Below are positions 1 through 9,038 of a stretch of DNA of 64,000 nucleotides, in pieces. The stretch's first letter is position 1. The number at the start of each line of letters is the position of its first letter. Both the position numbers and the translations under genes were made by a program. The stretch comes from Eubacteriaceae bacterium (GTDB taxonomy: Bacteria; Bacillota; Clostridia; Eubacteriales; Anaerofustaceae). Where the stretch lies: the NCBI GenBank assembly GCA_009782875.1, contig WRIE01000007.1, forward strand, positions 1 through 64,000, read 5' to 3'. The notes below the pieces were generated by a model. It was not told the origin of the DNA. It did not search any database and saw only the letters and a program-made list of their open reading frames with translations.

Positions 1-1
1 C

Positions 2-145
2 TTGAACCGTTATTGCTCCCTTTTTTCGTTTGTGTTTGGAAATGCCGAAGATGCAGCCGACAAGATATTTGAACTGGTGACTGCATGTGACGACTCATTC
101 TGGACTAGCGCAGAAGTCGAATCTATCGGACTGCTTTACCTATAA
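2..145 (+). CDS. C-terminal end of an unidentified protein (cut by window start)
   Basis: An open frame enters from the left edge and stops at TAA 143-145, giving the last 47 residues. The fragment ends in GNAEDAADKIFELVTACDD followed by about 20 more residues; it looks like a soluble mixed alpha/beta C-terminus. No start lies in the window and I do not recognise the family. Codon use resembles the neighbouring genes. About 260 bases separate it from the next gene, which has its own promoter, so it probably ends its own transcript. Confidence 0.45.
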   Translation: MNRYCSLFSFVFGNAEDAADKIFELVTACDDSFWTSAEVESIGLLYL

Positions 146-281
146 AATCAACACTATTTCCGACTATCACCATTCAATTTGGGATTTTTGCCCTATTGAG
201 TAGTTGCCAGATCCTATCTTGAGCTATTGATTCAGGCATTCATTATGCGTTTTAGATGTATGCGTTTTAGATGGCTTTAAG

Positions 282-310
282 TTGACAACACAGACCTGTG
301 AAGCTATAAT
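282..310 (+). promoter_or_regulatory. Sigma-A promoter of the 63-residue protein
   Basis: TTGACA (282-287) and TATAAT (305-310) are both perfect consensus hexamers with a 17-base spacer. Transcription would start near 317, leaving a leader of about 85 bases before the ATG at 405. A consensus promoter for so small a gene suggests high expression. Confidence 0.8.
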
Positions 311-404
311 ACGTTTAAAAGTCAATGTTTGGTGATTGTTTTTGTTTTTGCAAATGTTGCCAATGTGTATTGGCTGCAGAAACTAAAACCGGGGGAACTT
401 AATT

Positions 405-596
405 ATGAATGCGTCAGATTTGATCGTTGCAAAAAAAGAGCTTGGAAAAATCCAAAAGGCTTTGGGAAAAGAACTAGCCAAGGGCAAATATAAAGATACA
501 GTCACGATCATAGAGCTAAAGAAAAAGATCAAGGCGAAAAAGATTGCGGTTGGTGACATAACCAAAAGCATGTTGCTCCAGCTTGATACAGAGTAG
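405..596 (+). CDS. Small basic protein of unknown function (63 aa)
   Basis: This is a lysine-rich 63-residue protein, predicted to be mostly helical, with basic stretches such as ELKKKIKAKK near residues 42-51. It has no signal peptide, membrane segment or cysteines. A strong ribosome site (GGGGGAA) sits 8 bases before the ATG, a perfect sigma-A promoter lies upstream and a terminator follows immediately, so it is a complete single-gene transcription unit. I do not recognise the family. The charge and size would suit an RNA- or DNA-binding accessory protein, but that is only an inference. Confidence 0.7.
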   Translation: MNASDLIVAKKELGKIQKALGKELAKGKYKDTVTIIELKKKIKAKKIAVGDITKSMLLQLDTE

Positions 597-601
597 TTGC
601 T

Positions 602-627
602 AAAAGCTCAGAAATGGGCTTTTTTAT
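602..627 (+). terminator. Intrinsic terminator after the 63-aa gene
   Basis: Inverted repeat AAAAGCTC / GGGCTTTT with a six-base loop, then a T-rich run. It starts six bases after the stop codon of the small protein. Confidence 0.75.
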
Positions 628-852
628 TTAATCAAGACAGCGAAACTTTTCAAATAAACAAATTTATGTTCAAGCTTTGAGCGCTGTACAAAACGCTTCC
701 TCTACCGGTTTAGCGCATCAACGGGGATAAGAACCAACAAGGCTCAACTGGGCATCGGCAAGCTTGCATGGTCTTTTATGCATCGTGTCTAAAAAAGCAG
801 GCGGATTGCCGGGCTCGTTATAAATAAAGTAGAAAACTCAAGCAGGTGAAAA

Positions 853-2016
853 ATGTTTAAAATCAAGTTATTCAACCAAATCGATGAAGTCGGCCTAGCA
901 AGGCTTCCAGAGAATTTCGAAATTGTAGAAACAGACGATTATGATGGTATCATCCTTCGAAGCTTCAAAATGGATGACAGCCAAGTTATTCCATCCCTAG
1001 CGGCTGTCGCCCGCGCAGGAGCCGGTGTCAACAATATTCCGATCATCGACTATGCAGAGAAAGGCATTGTCGTGTTCAACACCCCTGGCGCAAATGCCAA
1101 TGCAGTTAAAGAGCTCGTAATACTTGGCGCGCTTCTCGCGTGCAGGCAAGTTGCAGCAGGTATACAATGGCTAAACAGTGTTGACCCATCCGCAGTTGAA
1201 GTAGACAAGCTTGTTGAGGAGCAAAAAGCCCAATTTGTGGGACCTGAAATACTCGGCAAAAAGGTCGGTGTGATTGGTTTAGGCGCAATTGGCGTTTTGG
1301 CTGCAAATGCTTTTGCCGACCTCGGCGCTGATGTCTATGGCTTTGACCCGTTTATTTCCATTGAACATGCGTGGGGTCTTAAATCTGATATACATCGCGC
1401 AAATAGTATGGAGTCCATATTCACAAGTTGCGACTTTGTGACATTGCATATCCCGTTTACCGACACGACAAAAGAGATCATAAATGCGGATTTGCTATCC
1501 CAAGCAAAACAGGGAATTAAAATCCTGAACTTTGCCAGGGCAGAGCTAGTGGATGATGCAGCTCTTCTTGAAGCCATCGAGTCCGGAAAAGTAGCTGTGT
1601 ACGTCACAGACTTCCCCAACAATAATGTTGCTGGAAAGCCTGGCGTTATAGCAATACCTCACCTTGGCGCATCAACCCCTGAAGCCGAAACAAATTGCGC
1701 GATAATGGCGGCTGACCAAATAGCGGAGTATCTTGACAGTGGCAATATAATCAACTCTGTAAATTATCCTGATTGCACCCTTGGAGCATTGACAGGAAAA
1801 GCAAGGCTTGGGTTAAACCATAAAAACATGCCAAACATGATCGGGCAAATCACAGCCGTGCTCGCAGTCGGCAACTTGAACATAGCCAACATGATTAACA
1901 AGAGCAAAGGCGAATTCGCTTACACCCTCATTGATATCGACGAGGAGTTTGGCGATGATATCATTGACGCCCTAGAGAAAATTGATGGAGTGCTCAAAGT
2001 CAGAAAACTTGGATAA
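853..2016 (+). CDS. serA: D-3-phosphoglycerate dehydrogenase with ACT domain
   Basis: It oxidises 3-phosphoglycerate to 3-phosphohydroxypyruvate with NAD, the first step of serine synthesis, in the cytosol. The 387-residue protein has the D-isomer 2-hydroxyacid dehydrogenase fold: substrate domain 1-95, NAD domain with VGVIGLGAIG (138-147), Arg229 in NFARAELVDD and His270 in IPHLGAST. From about 326 to the end there is an ACT-type regulatory domain, the usual site of serine feedback. Where the E. coli enzyme has its catalytic Glu, this sequence reads TDFPNN, which I believe is common in the clostridial branch. AGGTG lies 4 bases before the ATG. The next gene starts on the last base of its TAA, so the two are co-translated. 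Confidence 0.93.
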   Translation: MFKIKLFNQIDEVGLARLPENFEIVETDDYDGIILRSFKMDDSQVIPSLAAVARAGAGVNNIPIIDYAEKGIVVFNTPGANANAVKELVILGALLACRQVAAGIQWLNSVDPSAVEVDKLVEEQKAQFVGPEILGKKVGVIGLGAIGVLAANAFADLGADVYGFDPFISIEHAWGLKSDIHRANSMESIFTSCDFVTLHIPFTDTTKEIINADLLSQAKQGIKILNFARAELVDDAALLEAIESGKVAVYVTDFPNNNVAGKPGVIAIPHLGASTPEAETNCAIMAADQIAEYLDSGNIINSVNYPDCTLGALTGKARLGLNHKNMPNMIGQITAVLAVGNLNIANMINKSKGEFAYTLIDIDEEFGDDIIDALEKIDGVLKVRKLG

Positions 2017-3269
2017 TGGTGAAAGTAGCTATTATCGGGGGAGGGGCGTCAGGGCTCGCAGCTGCATACGCTGCGGGCATGTCTGGCGCCCAAGCTATCC
2101 TTTTTGAAAGAAATGAGAAACTAGGCAAGAAAATCTACATCACCGGAAAAGGCAGATGCAATTTCACAAATGTTTCAGAGGATTTTTTTGGCGGGGTATA
2201 TGAAGGCGAGCGCTTTGCACGAAGCGCGCTCAGCTTTTTTGATTGCGGATCTCTTATTTCACTCATTGAGTCAGCAGGGGTGCCGACAACAATCGAGCGG
2301 GGCAACCGCGCTTTTCCAATGAGCGGGAAGGCTTCTGACATAACTAAAGCTTTTGTGCGCTTGATACACCGAATGGTTGATGTCAGGCTCAACGAAGATG
2401 TAGAAAAGGTTGAAAAAATCGAAGGGCTAGGCTTCAATATCCATGCATCAAGTGGCATTGTCCTGGTTGACTCTGTCATACTGTGTTGTGGAGGCGCCAG
2501 CTATCCGTCAACAGGTTCTGATGGAAAAGGCTATGGGATCGCGATGAGCTTTGGGCATTCATTACAGGAAATTTCTCCAGCGTTGGTCTCGCTGGTATCA
2601 AAGGAAGAGTGGCCCAGGCAACTTTCCGGATTATCTCTAATTAATGTCAAAGCATCTCTTTTTGATGGCAATAAACTAATTTTCGAACAGGCTGGCGAGG
2701 CTTTGTTTACCCATACTGGCATATCTGGACCTTGCATTCTTTCTGCCAGCTGCCATGTGAAAAACTCGAGGGAGTATACAGTTGAGATCGACTTGAAGCC
2801 ATATATCTCTGAAGAGGAGCTTGCATTTCGCCTTGAGAAGATATTTTACAGCCCTGAGAATAAAAACAGGCAAGCCAGGCATTCCTTGGAAAAATCTGTG
2901 CCTAAAAGGCTTGCGCCAATTGTACTTATCTTAACGGGCATCGATGGAGAGCAAAAATCCTCCGCCCTCGCCCCAAAGAGCTTTTTGGCGATAGCCCAAA
3001 CTATTAAACGCCTTCGCATAACTATATCAGGCAAGGGCAGATTCACTGAAGCCATCATCACCGACGGAGGAATAACAGCTAGCGAAGTGCACTCGTCAAC
3101 AATGGAGTCTAGGCTTGTTAGTGGGTTGTACATTGCAGGCGAGATGCTTAACTGCCATGGATATACTGGGGGCTATAACTTGCAGCTTGCGTTTTCAACA
3201 GGCATCTTGGCAGGAGCGAGTGCAGGGAGCGGCAATTTGCCAAAAACTGTAAATCTATTCCCGATATAG
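2016..3269 (+). CDS. HI0933-family NAD(P)/FAD-dependent oxidoreductase
   Basis: This 417-residue flavoprotein belongs to the HI0933/BaiN-like family. The N-terminal dinucleotide site is IIGGGASGLAAAYAA (residues 6-20), followed by the family signature GKGRCNFTN near 44-52 and a C-terminal FAD-contact block ending GYTGGYNLQLAFSTG. Substrates are unknown for most members; BaiN, a bile-acid enzyme, is one relative, and I see nothing that assigns that role here. The start overlaps the serA stop by one base (TAATG), so its expression is tied to serA, although no metabolic link to serine synthesis is obvious. There is no signal peptide. Confidence 0.88.
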   Translation: MVKVAIIGGGASGLAAAYAAGMSGAQAILFERNEKLGKKIYITGKGRCNFTNVSEDFFGGVYEGERFARSALSFFDCGSLISLIESAGVPTTIERGNRAFPMSGKASDITKAFVRLIHRMVDVRLNEDVEKVEKIEGLGFNIHASSGIVLVDSVILCCGGASYPSTGSDGKGYGIAMSFGHSLQEISPALVSLVSKEEWPRQLSGLSLINVKASLFDGNKLIFEQAGEALFTHTGISGPCILSASCHVKNSREYTVEIDLKPYISEEELAFRLEKIFYSPENKNRQARHSLEKSVPKRLAPIVLILTGIDGEQKSSALAPKSFLAIAQTIKRLRITISGKGRFTEAIITDGGITASEVHSSTMESRLVSGLYIAGEMLNCHGYTGGYNLQLAFSTGILAGASAGSGNLPKTVNLFPI

Positions 3270-3957
3270 TTATACTTCCTGGTGGTGTATCCTAAATTTC
3301 TTTTAGAGCTTTTTTATTGCTACAAGACTTTGCAAGTTGAAGCAGCCAAATTCTTCTGAAGTAAGGATTTTATCCTGTCCATGTTTGCCAACCATTGCGT
3401 TGTAGGCAAGCCATAACTGCAACAGAATGGCTCTTTGCCTCTAGCATTCAGCCAAAGCATGCCAGCCAGTATTTATCAATTCCGGCCTCTTTCGTTTATC
3501 AGGCTTGCAAATTCATAATACTCGACTGCCATAATTCTCGCCGCAACCTTCCGAAGCAACATTCCATTTTGTTTTTGCTGGTGAATATGTTGCTTTAATG
3601 GCGCCTTTTTTTTACCCATCAATGGTTGACTGCATTTTAAGCTTAAAGCTGCAGTCCCTAAAAAACAGTTGGCAAATGCAGGCGCATTTGATTTGCTGTA
3701 TGTTTGGCTATTTGCGGATGAAGGTTCTATGAACCAACAAGGTGGACACTTTATGCCATTTCAATGCGCTTATGAAACTATAGCAGGTCGCAGCGAGGTA
3801 TGGGCAAGTGAAACCATAGTGGTTGAATTATAGAGGTGACAGGGGATAGAGTGAAATGGAAGTTTGAATCCTGCAAAAGCCTTGCACACAGTTAAACAGC
3901 CAGGAGCTGCTTAATAATACGGTTCCTGGCTGTTTTAGCCAATTGATGGCTAGCCTG
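3270..3957. other. Intergenic region, 688 bases
   Basis: No gene is supported here. The only clear structure is the hairpin at 3896-3933. The short open frame at 3395-3598 has no ribosome site and no recognisable protein. The word GAACCAACAAGG occurs at 3731-3742 and again before serA (731-742); I see no further shared structure around it. Confidence 0.5.
3896..3937. terminator. Bidirectional hairpin terminator
   Basis: ACAGCCAGGA and TTCCTGGCTGT form a stem of about ten pairs. The right arm runs into TTTT on the plus strand, and the minus strand has a shorter TTT. It lies just past the end of the minus-strand VOC gene and probably terminates it. Confidence 0.65.
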
Positions 3958-4296
3958 CTAATGGCCTTCGTACAATTGGATTTCAAGGCCGTTCAGGTCT
4001 GTAAAGAAAGCGAATCTGGAGCCTGTTATGTCGCTGTGGGCGATTCCCCGCTCCTCCAGCATAGCAAGTTTTTCGTCTAGATTATCTACAGCGAATCCGA
4101 TAGTGACGCCTTTTGAGTTGATTGGTAGGGCATTGTCGTCTTGTATCAGCTCAAATTTGGTCTCATCTTCTCCCAAAAAAAGGATATCCCCATTGGGCCT
4201 CTCAATTTTCCTCGAGACGGTCAATCCTAAAAGCCAATTATAAAACTCAAAAGTCTCATTTAGCTTTGATGTGTGGATAGTTACATGTGCAATCAT
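3958..4296 (-). CDS. VOC/glyoxalase-fold protein (112 aa)
   Basis: This is a one-module vicinal-oxygen-chelate protein with the usual paired beta-alpha-beta-beta-beta units. It opens with AHVTIHTSKLNETFEFYNWLLG and ends in the typical FFTDLNGLEIQLYEG. Possible metal ligands are His4 near the start and Glu106 in the last strand. Members include lactoylglutathione lyases, dioxygenases and antibiotic-binding proteins; the substrate cannot be told from the sequence. A strong site, AGGAGAGAG, precedes the ATG. It is a single-gene unit on the minus strand, ending in the hairpin described above. Confidence 0.85.
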   Translation of the reverse strand: MIAHVTIHTSKLNETFEFYNWLLGLTVSRKIERPNGDILFLGEDETKFELIQDDNALPINSKGVTIGFAVDNLDEKLAMLEERGIAHSDITGSRFAFFTDLNGLEIQLYEGH

Positions 4297-4811
4297 AATT
4301 CTCTCTCTCCTTTCGCTAAAATTGCCGAGAACCTCCGCCTTTTATAATAGGAGGCGACAGGTGGATCGGCATGGTATTTCTTTGGTTTTTAATTCAGGAC
4401 CATAATGCAATTCCCTCTTGTGCTTGGTAAACGTTTAATCTTTTGTTGGCAACTGCTTATATGGTTTTACCGATTTGGTTAGGTACTCGCTGGATTTCAA
4501 AGGCGTTTTGAAGTGGATGATTTGGCTTATGTCTTGTCCTATACCCATTATAGCATAGCCCAAGAGCAAGGCTGTTATTACTTCCCATATTTTTTGAATA
4601 GTTTCTCAAATGATCAAGCCGTTTAACCTAATACCATTAAAGGAAATTAATTCGCTGACTATCTTTTGGCTTTCTGGCCAAAATATAGCCAGTGAAACAT
4701 TTTTATGATGTAAATACTGGATGAAATGCATTATAGGATGCATAAACCTATTGCTCTTGTCAAAAATAGAACTGAACATACAAATAGCAAACATTGCCAA
4801 TCGGAGGATTT
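4297..4811. other. Divergent intergenic region, 515 bases
   Basis: It separates the minus-strand VOC gene from the plus-strand LytM gene. An inverted repeat (CCTCCGCC ... GGAGGCG, about 4332-4358) lies just upstream of the VOC gene and might be an operator or leader hairpin. No protein is supported in the rest. Confidence 0.4.
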
Positions 4812-5579
4812 ATGTCAAGAAGAAGAAATTTTACAGCGGCAGCGCTAATAACAGTATCATTTATTGTTATTGCAGCGGTTATTTTTTTCAGCGTTGGAAG
4901 CCGCAATAATAGAGAAAATGATGTCGCTGAACAAATCGTAGGGGAAGGGTTGCCAGGGATTGAAGAAATAATCAAGGTAGAGCCTGATGTGCCTGAAGTG
5001 GTTGATAGCCCGCAAACTGCAGAAGTAAATGATATGGGGGAGAGCCCGGCAGAAATCCAACAAGCTGCCGATAGCGTAGAAGCAAGCGGGCAAATCGAAG
5101 CTGCTGCCCAAAACAATGTAGCCCAAGAAACGTCTGCACAAACGCTTGTAGACACAAATAAAATGGTCAACCCAGTTGGCAGCAACGCAGTGACAATGAG
5201 CTACAGCTTGAATGGAAGCCCTGTGTATTCCAAAACTTTAGCTGAGTACCGGTCCGACCATAGAGGGATAGATTTGAAAGCAGACTTTGGAGCCCCAGTA
5301 AATGCGGCATATGAAGGAAAGGTTGTTTCTATCCACAATGACCAATCGCTAGGCTTAACAATCCGCCTCGAGCATGGAGGCAATATCTTCACAGAATATG
5401 CCAATTTGGATCCTGACAGTATAGCTGTCAGCATTGGACAGACTGTTGAGCAGGGAAGCCAGATTGCGAATGTTGGCAGGAGCGCAGTTGTTGAAATATC
5501 AGATCCTGGCCATCTCCATTTCGCATTGCTGATAAGAGATATTTTTACAGATCCTGCACCATACCTTGGAATAAAGTAG
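4812..5579 (+). CDS. Membrane-anchored LytM/M23 protein, SpoIIQ-like layout
   Basis: The 255-residue protein has a basic N-terminus, one membrane segment (about 7-28), an acidic Ala/Glu/Gln-rich linker to about 118, and a LytM (peptidase M23) domain to the end. Metal and catalytic residues visible are His150 and Asp154 (HRGID) and the HxH pair His234/His236. The further active-site His expected in the YxHL motif is Asn198 (TEYANLD), so hydrolase activity is doubtful. This architecture matches the sporulation protein SpoIIQ, where degenerate LytM domains are known, but it could also be a cell-wall hydrolase or activator. The start is ATG 4812 because GGAGGA lies four bases before it; an upstream in-frame TTG has no such site. 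Confidence 0.78.
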   Translation: MSRRRNFTAAALITVSFIVIAAVIFFSVGSRNNRENDVAEQIVGEGLPGIEEIIKVEPDVPEVVDSPQTAEVNDMGESPAEIQQAADSVEASGQIEAAAQNNVAQETSAQTLVDTNKMVNPVGSNAVTMSYSLNGSPVYSKTLAEYRSDHRGIDLKADFGAPVNAAYEGKVVSIHNDQSLGLTIRLEHGGNIFTEYANLDPDSIAVSIGQTVEQGSQIANVGRSAVVEISDPGHLHFALLIRDIFTDPAPYLGIK

Positions 5580-5603
5580 CTGCAATTAATTAAATAAAGC
5601 ACA

Positions 5604-5649
5604 TGAAAAAAAAGAGAGGCCAATGAAGGCGAGCCCTTCCTTGGCCTCT
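5604..5649 (-). terminator. Terminator for yebC (minus strand)
   Basis: AGAGGCCAA (5615-5623) pairs with TTGGCCTCT (5641-5649), extended inside by GAAGG/CCTTC. Read on the minus strand the stem is followed by a run of T (A-run 5606-5613 on plus). It sits between two convergent genes and may stop both. Confidence 0.75.
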
Positions 5650-5656
5650 AAATATT

Positions 5657-6400
5657 CTAGTCTTCATCTTCGTCAGGCAAAATAGCGTTGTGGTACACAT
5701 CATTTACATCATCGTTGTCGTCGAACATATCCAGCATTTTTAAGAACTTTTTGAGCTGCTCAGGGTCTTCAATGGCTGTCTCAGTTGTCGGGTTCATGGC
5801 TATCTCTGCCGATACAGGTTTGATGCCTGCATTTTCTACCGCCGCCAGCAAATCGCTGAACAACTCGGGCTCTGCAGTGAGGGCATACCCTTCTTCGTCA
5901 GAGTCGAAATCAGATGCGCCTGCGTCAAGCGCCAACTCCATTAGGGCATCCTCGCTTATGTCAGGGCTTGGTGAAACCAGAATAACCCCTTGCCTGTTAA
6001 ACAAGTATGAAACACAGCCGCTAGTCCCGAGGTTGCCGCCATTCTTGTCGAAAATATACCTCACATCGCCAGCAGTCCTATTTTTGTTGTCAGTCAATGT
6101 CTCGACAATGACTGCTATGCCGCCTACACCATAGCCTTCATATGTAATATTCTCAAACTGCCTGCCCCCAAGCTCCCCTACGCCTTTTTTGATAGCGCGG
6201 TCAATATTGTCATTTGGCATATTGTTGGCTTTTGCTTTGGCAATAGCTTCTTTGAGCCTCATATTTGTGCCTGGGTCCGGTCCGCCTTCTTTGACAGCAA
6301 CAGATATCAATTTGCCGATCTTTGTGTATACCTTGCCTTTTATCGCGTCCTGCCTGCCTTTTTTATGTTTGATATTTGCCCATTTTGAATGGCCAGCCAT
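5657..6400 (-). CDS. yebC: YebC/PmpR-family regulator
   Basis: The full-length 247-residue protein starts MAGHSKWANIKHKKGRQDA, the family hallmark, and has the conserved NMPNDNIDRAIKKG block near 58-71. The C-terminus is acidic. YebC-type proteins were long annotated as transcription factors; more recent work links members to relief of ribosome stalling on proline stretches. Which applies here is not visible. GGAGGCAC precedes the ATG. It lies 42 bases beyond iorB on the same strand, so it may be read from the ior transcript. Confidence 0.93.
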   Translation of the reverse strand: MAGHSKWANIKHKKGRQDAIKGKVYTKIGKLISVAVKEGGPDPGTNMRLKEAIAKAKANNMPNDNIDRAIKKGVGELGGRQFENITYEGYGVGGIAVIVETLTDNKNRTAGDVRYIFDKNGGNLGTSGCVSYLFNRQGVILVSPSPDISEDALMELALDAGASDFDSDEEGYALTAEPELFSDLLAAVENAGIKPVSAEIAMNPTTETAIEDPEQLKKFLKMLDMFDDNDDVNDVYHNAILPDEDED

Positions 6401-6442
6401 GAGTGCCTCCGAAAAGTTATTTTGGTTGTATGCCGAATAGAT

Positions 6443-7012
6443 TTAATTTGTGTAGCCCAAATGGAAAGCCCGCAAGTTGACATCAACATAGTTTGGTTTA
6501 ATGTTCTTCTTGATTGCATCTTCCCATTCATCTGGAGCCATCTCCATGCGTTTGGCCAGCGCGCCAAGCAATACGACGTTCATCGTCATAGCTTCACCAG
6601 CTTCCAATGCCAAGTCATATGCGGCCACAACTGTAGTGTCAACGCATCTGGCGATTCGCTCAATGACATTGGGCGGGTATTCGGCAGTTTGCGCAAGCAC
6701 CCCAACAGGATCTATCCTGAAGTCATTGACTACCACTGCGCCATCAGTCTTTAAATACGCCAAATTCCGCAGCCCTTCAAGCTTCTCGAAAGCAACAAGC
6801 AAATCTGCGCTGCCTAGCTCGATTACTGGGCAAGCCACATTTTCGCCATATCGTATTTGGGATGAGACGCTTCCGCCTCTTTGGCTCATGCCGTGTATCT
6901 CGCTCATTTTCACATCATGGCCTGCGTCCATCAAAACATTTGTCAAAAGTTTGCTGGCAGTGATTGTTCCTTGGCCGCCTACGCCAACAAGCATTATATT
7001 TTTAACGCTCAC
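6443..7012 (-). CDS. iorB: Indolepyruvate:ferredoxin oxidoreductase, beta subunit
   Basis: The 189-residue gamma-type subunit begins SVKNIMLVGVGGQGTITASKLL, the family signature. Together with IorA it oxidatively decarboxylates aryl-2-oxoacids such as indolepyruvate to aryl-acetyl-CoA, passing electrons to ferredoxin during anaerobic breakdown of aromatic amino acids. The start is GTG at 7012, whose G overlaps the last base of the iorA TAG; AAGGAGG inside the end of iorA serves as its ribosome site. The one-base overlap implies equal, coupled synthesis of both subunits. Confidence 0.92.
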   Translation of the reverse strand: MSVKNIMLVGVGGQGTITASKLLTNVLMDAGHDVKMSEIHGMSQRGGSVSSQIRYGENVACPVIELGSADLLVAFEKLEGLRNLAYLKTDGAVVVNDFRIDPVGVLAQTAEYPPNVIERIARCVDTTVVAAYDLALEAGEAMTMNVVLLGALAKRMEMAPDEWEDAIKKNIKPNYVDVNLRAFHLGYTN

Positions 7013-8793
7013 TAATTATCCTCCTTTAGCACTATAGCTTCTGAAGGGCAAATTTGGGCGCATATAGAGCATCCAACACAGCTGTCGTTGATTGACGCCA
7101 ACATCGTGTCGTTGTCTACACTGATTGCGGGGCAGCCAGCAGATAGGCATATCGCGCAGCTGCTGCATGCATCTTCGTCGACTGTATACTTTTCTGTATA
7201 CGCGCCTGTAAACTCGGTATTGTCAGATTCGGTCATCTTCTTGAGGACACATGGCCATCTGGTTATGATAACAGACGCTTCGTCTAAAGAAACTGCCCAG
7301 TCCAGGGCTTGTTCAACTTCATCCAGCATATTCGGGTTCACTGTCTTAATATGTTTGATGCCTAATGCTTTCGCTATTGCCGTCAAGTCTGCTATGGGCG
7401 CATCACCCATTGAGGCATTGAAACCGGTGCCTGGGTTGTGTTGGCCGCCTGTCATAGCTGTGATCCTGTTGTCGAGTATTATTGTGACTACTTTGGAGTT
7501 GTTGTAGGCCACGCTCATTAACGAGTTTAATCCTGTGTGCAGGAAGGTAGAATCCCCGATAATGGCTACCGCCCTCATTTTTGAGTCGAACATGTCAAAT
7601 ATTTTTTGGGCTCCATGGGCGCTGGATATGCTTGCCCCCATGCAAGTCACTGTGTCGATGGCGTTGAATGGAGGGGCGTATCCAAGGGTGTAGCACCCGA
7701 TATCTCCTGACAAGAATAATCCATCACGGCCCCCCAAGGCGTAGAAGAGCCCTCGATGGGGGCATCCTGCGCAAAGGGTTGGCGGCCTTGGCGGCACATC
7801 TTCCAGAGAGTGTTTCGGGCCGGACAGCTCTTCACCGTAAAAAGCGAGCCTGATCCGCTCTGGAAGCATCTCGCCTTCAGTGGGGAATAGCTCTTTTCCA
7901 ATTGCCTGGATCCCATATGATTTGATCATTGTCTCCATAATCGGATCATTCTCTTCAAGAACGTACAACTTGTCAACTTTTGAGGCAAATTCTTTTATGT
8001 TGTCAAGAGGCATGGGATGAGAAAACCCGACTTTGTAGTAAGACGCGTTTTCCATAAAAATTTCTTTGGCATAGTCAAAACAGACACCGCTGGCGACAAT
8101 GCCTATAGCGGTATCATACATTTCTGCGTAATTATAAGCGGTGGCAATAGAGTATTTCTTCAACTTTTCGTTGCGTTGCAATAAGTTGATTCGCAATTGT
8201 CTGGCAATTGCTGGAACAGTAACATATTTTTCCTGGTTTTTCTTGAAGGGAATGTTGAATTTTGATTTTGGCTCCTTAAGCTCGACAATTGATTTCGAAT
8301 GGCAAACCCTGGTAGTCATTCTGATGAGCACAGGGACATCAAAAGTCTCGCTTAGCTCAAAAGCGGTTTGCATCATATCATAGCATTCTTGTGAGTTTGA
8401 CGGCTCAAACATAGGGACATTCGCATGGTATGCATAATGCCTGTTGTCCTGCTCGTTTTGGGATGAGTGCATTCCTGGCTCATCGGCTGTTATTACCACA
8501 AGGCCTGCGCCAATTCCTGTGTAAGCATTTGTGAAAAAGGGGTCTGCTGCGACATTCAAGCCAACGTGCTTCATGGAAGCCATAGCTCGGGATCCAGCTA
8601 TTGCAGCGCCGATTGCGGATTCCAAGGCGACTTTTTCGTTAGGCGCCCACTCGGCGTAGATTTTATCGCTCTGGGCTGCTAGTTCTTGGAGTATTTCAGT
8701 GCTGGGTGTACCGGGATAGGCAGAGGCGAAACAAACGCCAGCGTCAATGGCTGACCGCGCAATTGCTTCGTCTCCTGTCAAAAGCTGCTTCAT
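7012..8793 (-). CDS. iorA: Indolepyruvate:ferredoxin oxidoreductase, alpha subunit
   Basis: This is the 593-residue catalytic subunit. The N-terminal part (1-180) is the pyrimidine-binding domain, starting KQLLTGDEAIARSAIDAGV. The middle holds the thiamine diphosphate domain (LCAGCPHRGLFYALG, about 342-356; GDIGCYTLGY, about 367-376). The last 60 residues carry two 4Fe-4S motifs, CSSCAICLSAGCP and CVGCSICAQICP. The complete set of cofactor motifs suggests an active, oxygen-sensitive enzyme in an anaerobe. GAGGTGAC precedes the ATG. The operon order iorA-iorB is the common one. Confidence 0.94.
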   Translation of the reverse strand: MKQLLTGDEAIARSAIDAGVCFASAYPGTPSTEILQELAAQSDKIYAEWAPNEKVALESAIGAAIAGSRAMASMKHVGLNVAADPFFTNAYTGIGAGLVVITADEPGMHSSQNEQDNRHYAYHANVPMFEPSNSQECYDMMQTAFELSETFDVPVLIRMTTRVCHSKSIVELKEPKSKFNIPFKKNQEKYVTVPAIARQLRINLLQRNEKLKKYSIATAYNYAEMYDTAIGIVASGVCFDYAKEIFMENASYYKVGFSHPMPLDNIKEFASKVDKLYVLEENDPIMETMIKSYGIQAIGKELFPTEGEMLPERIRLAFYGEELSGPKHSLEDVPPRPPTLCAGCPHRGLFYALGGRDGLFLSGDIGCYTLGYAPPFNAIDTVTCMGASISSAHGAQKIFDMFDSKMRAVAIIGDSTFLHTGLNSLMSVAYNNSKVVTIILDNRITAMTGGQHNPGTGFNASMGDAPIADLTAIAKALGIKHIKTVNPNMLDEVEQALDWAVSLDEASVIITRWPCVLKKMTESDNTEFTGAYTEKYTVDEDACSSCAICLSAGCPAISVDNDTMLASINDSCVGCSICAQICPSEAIVLKEDN

Positions 8794-9038
8794 TAGTCAC
8801 CTCGAAAATACGGTAATTGTTGTTGTGTTGAAAGCTGCTCCAAAAAAAGATATTTGCTTCAAAAAAATGCGCTTACTCAAGTGCTGGAGGCAAAACAATT
8901 TTTGGCAAGTTATTTGCATTTAAGCAATAGTAATATAAAATAGAAGTTAACTTGATAGCTTATTATGACTCTAGATCATTATAGTTTATTTACAGCTTTG
9001 CTGCAAGTTCTATTCTATTTCCAACGGGAGTTTACTTG

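Noticed and set aside
629-852. T-box or serine-related riboswitch before serA
   Set aside because: No T-box sequence (AGGGTGGNACCGCG type) and no antiterminator/terminator pair could be found.
3395-3598. 67-codon open frame in the gap after the flavoprotein
   Set aside because: No ribosome site, unusual residue mix and no recognisable protein; probably chance.
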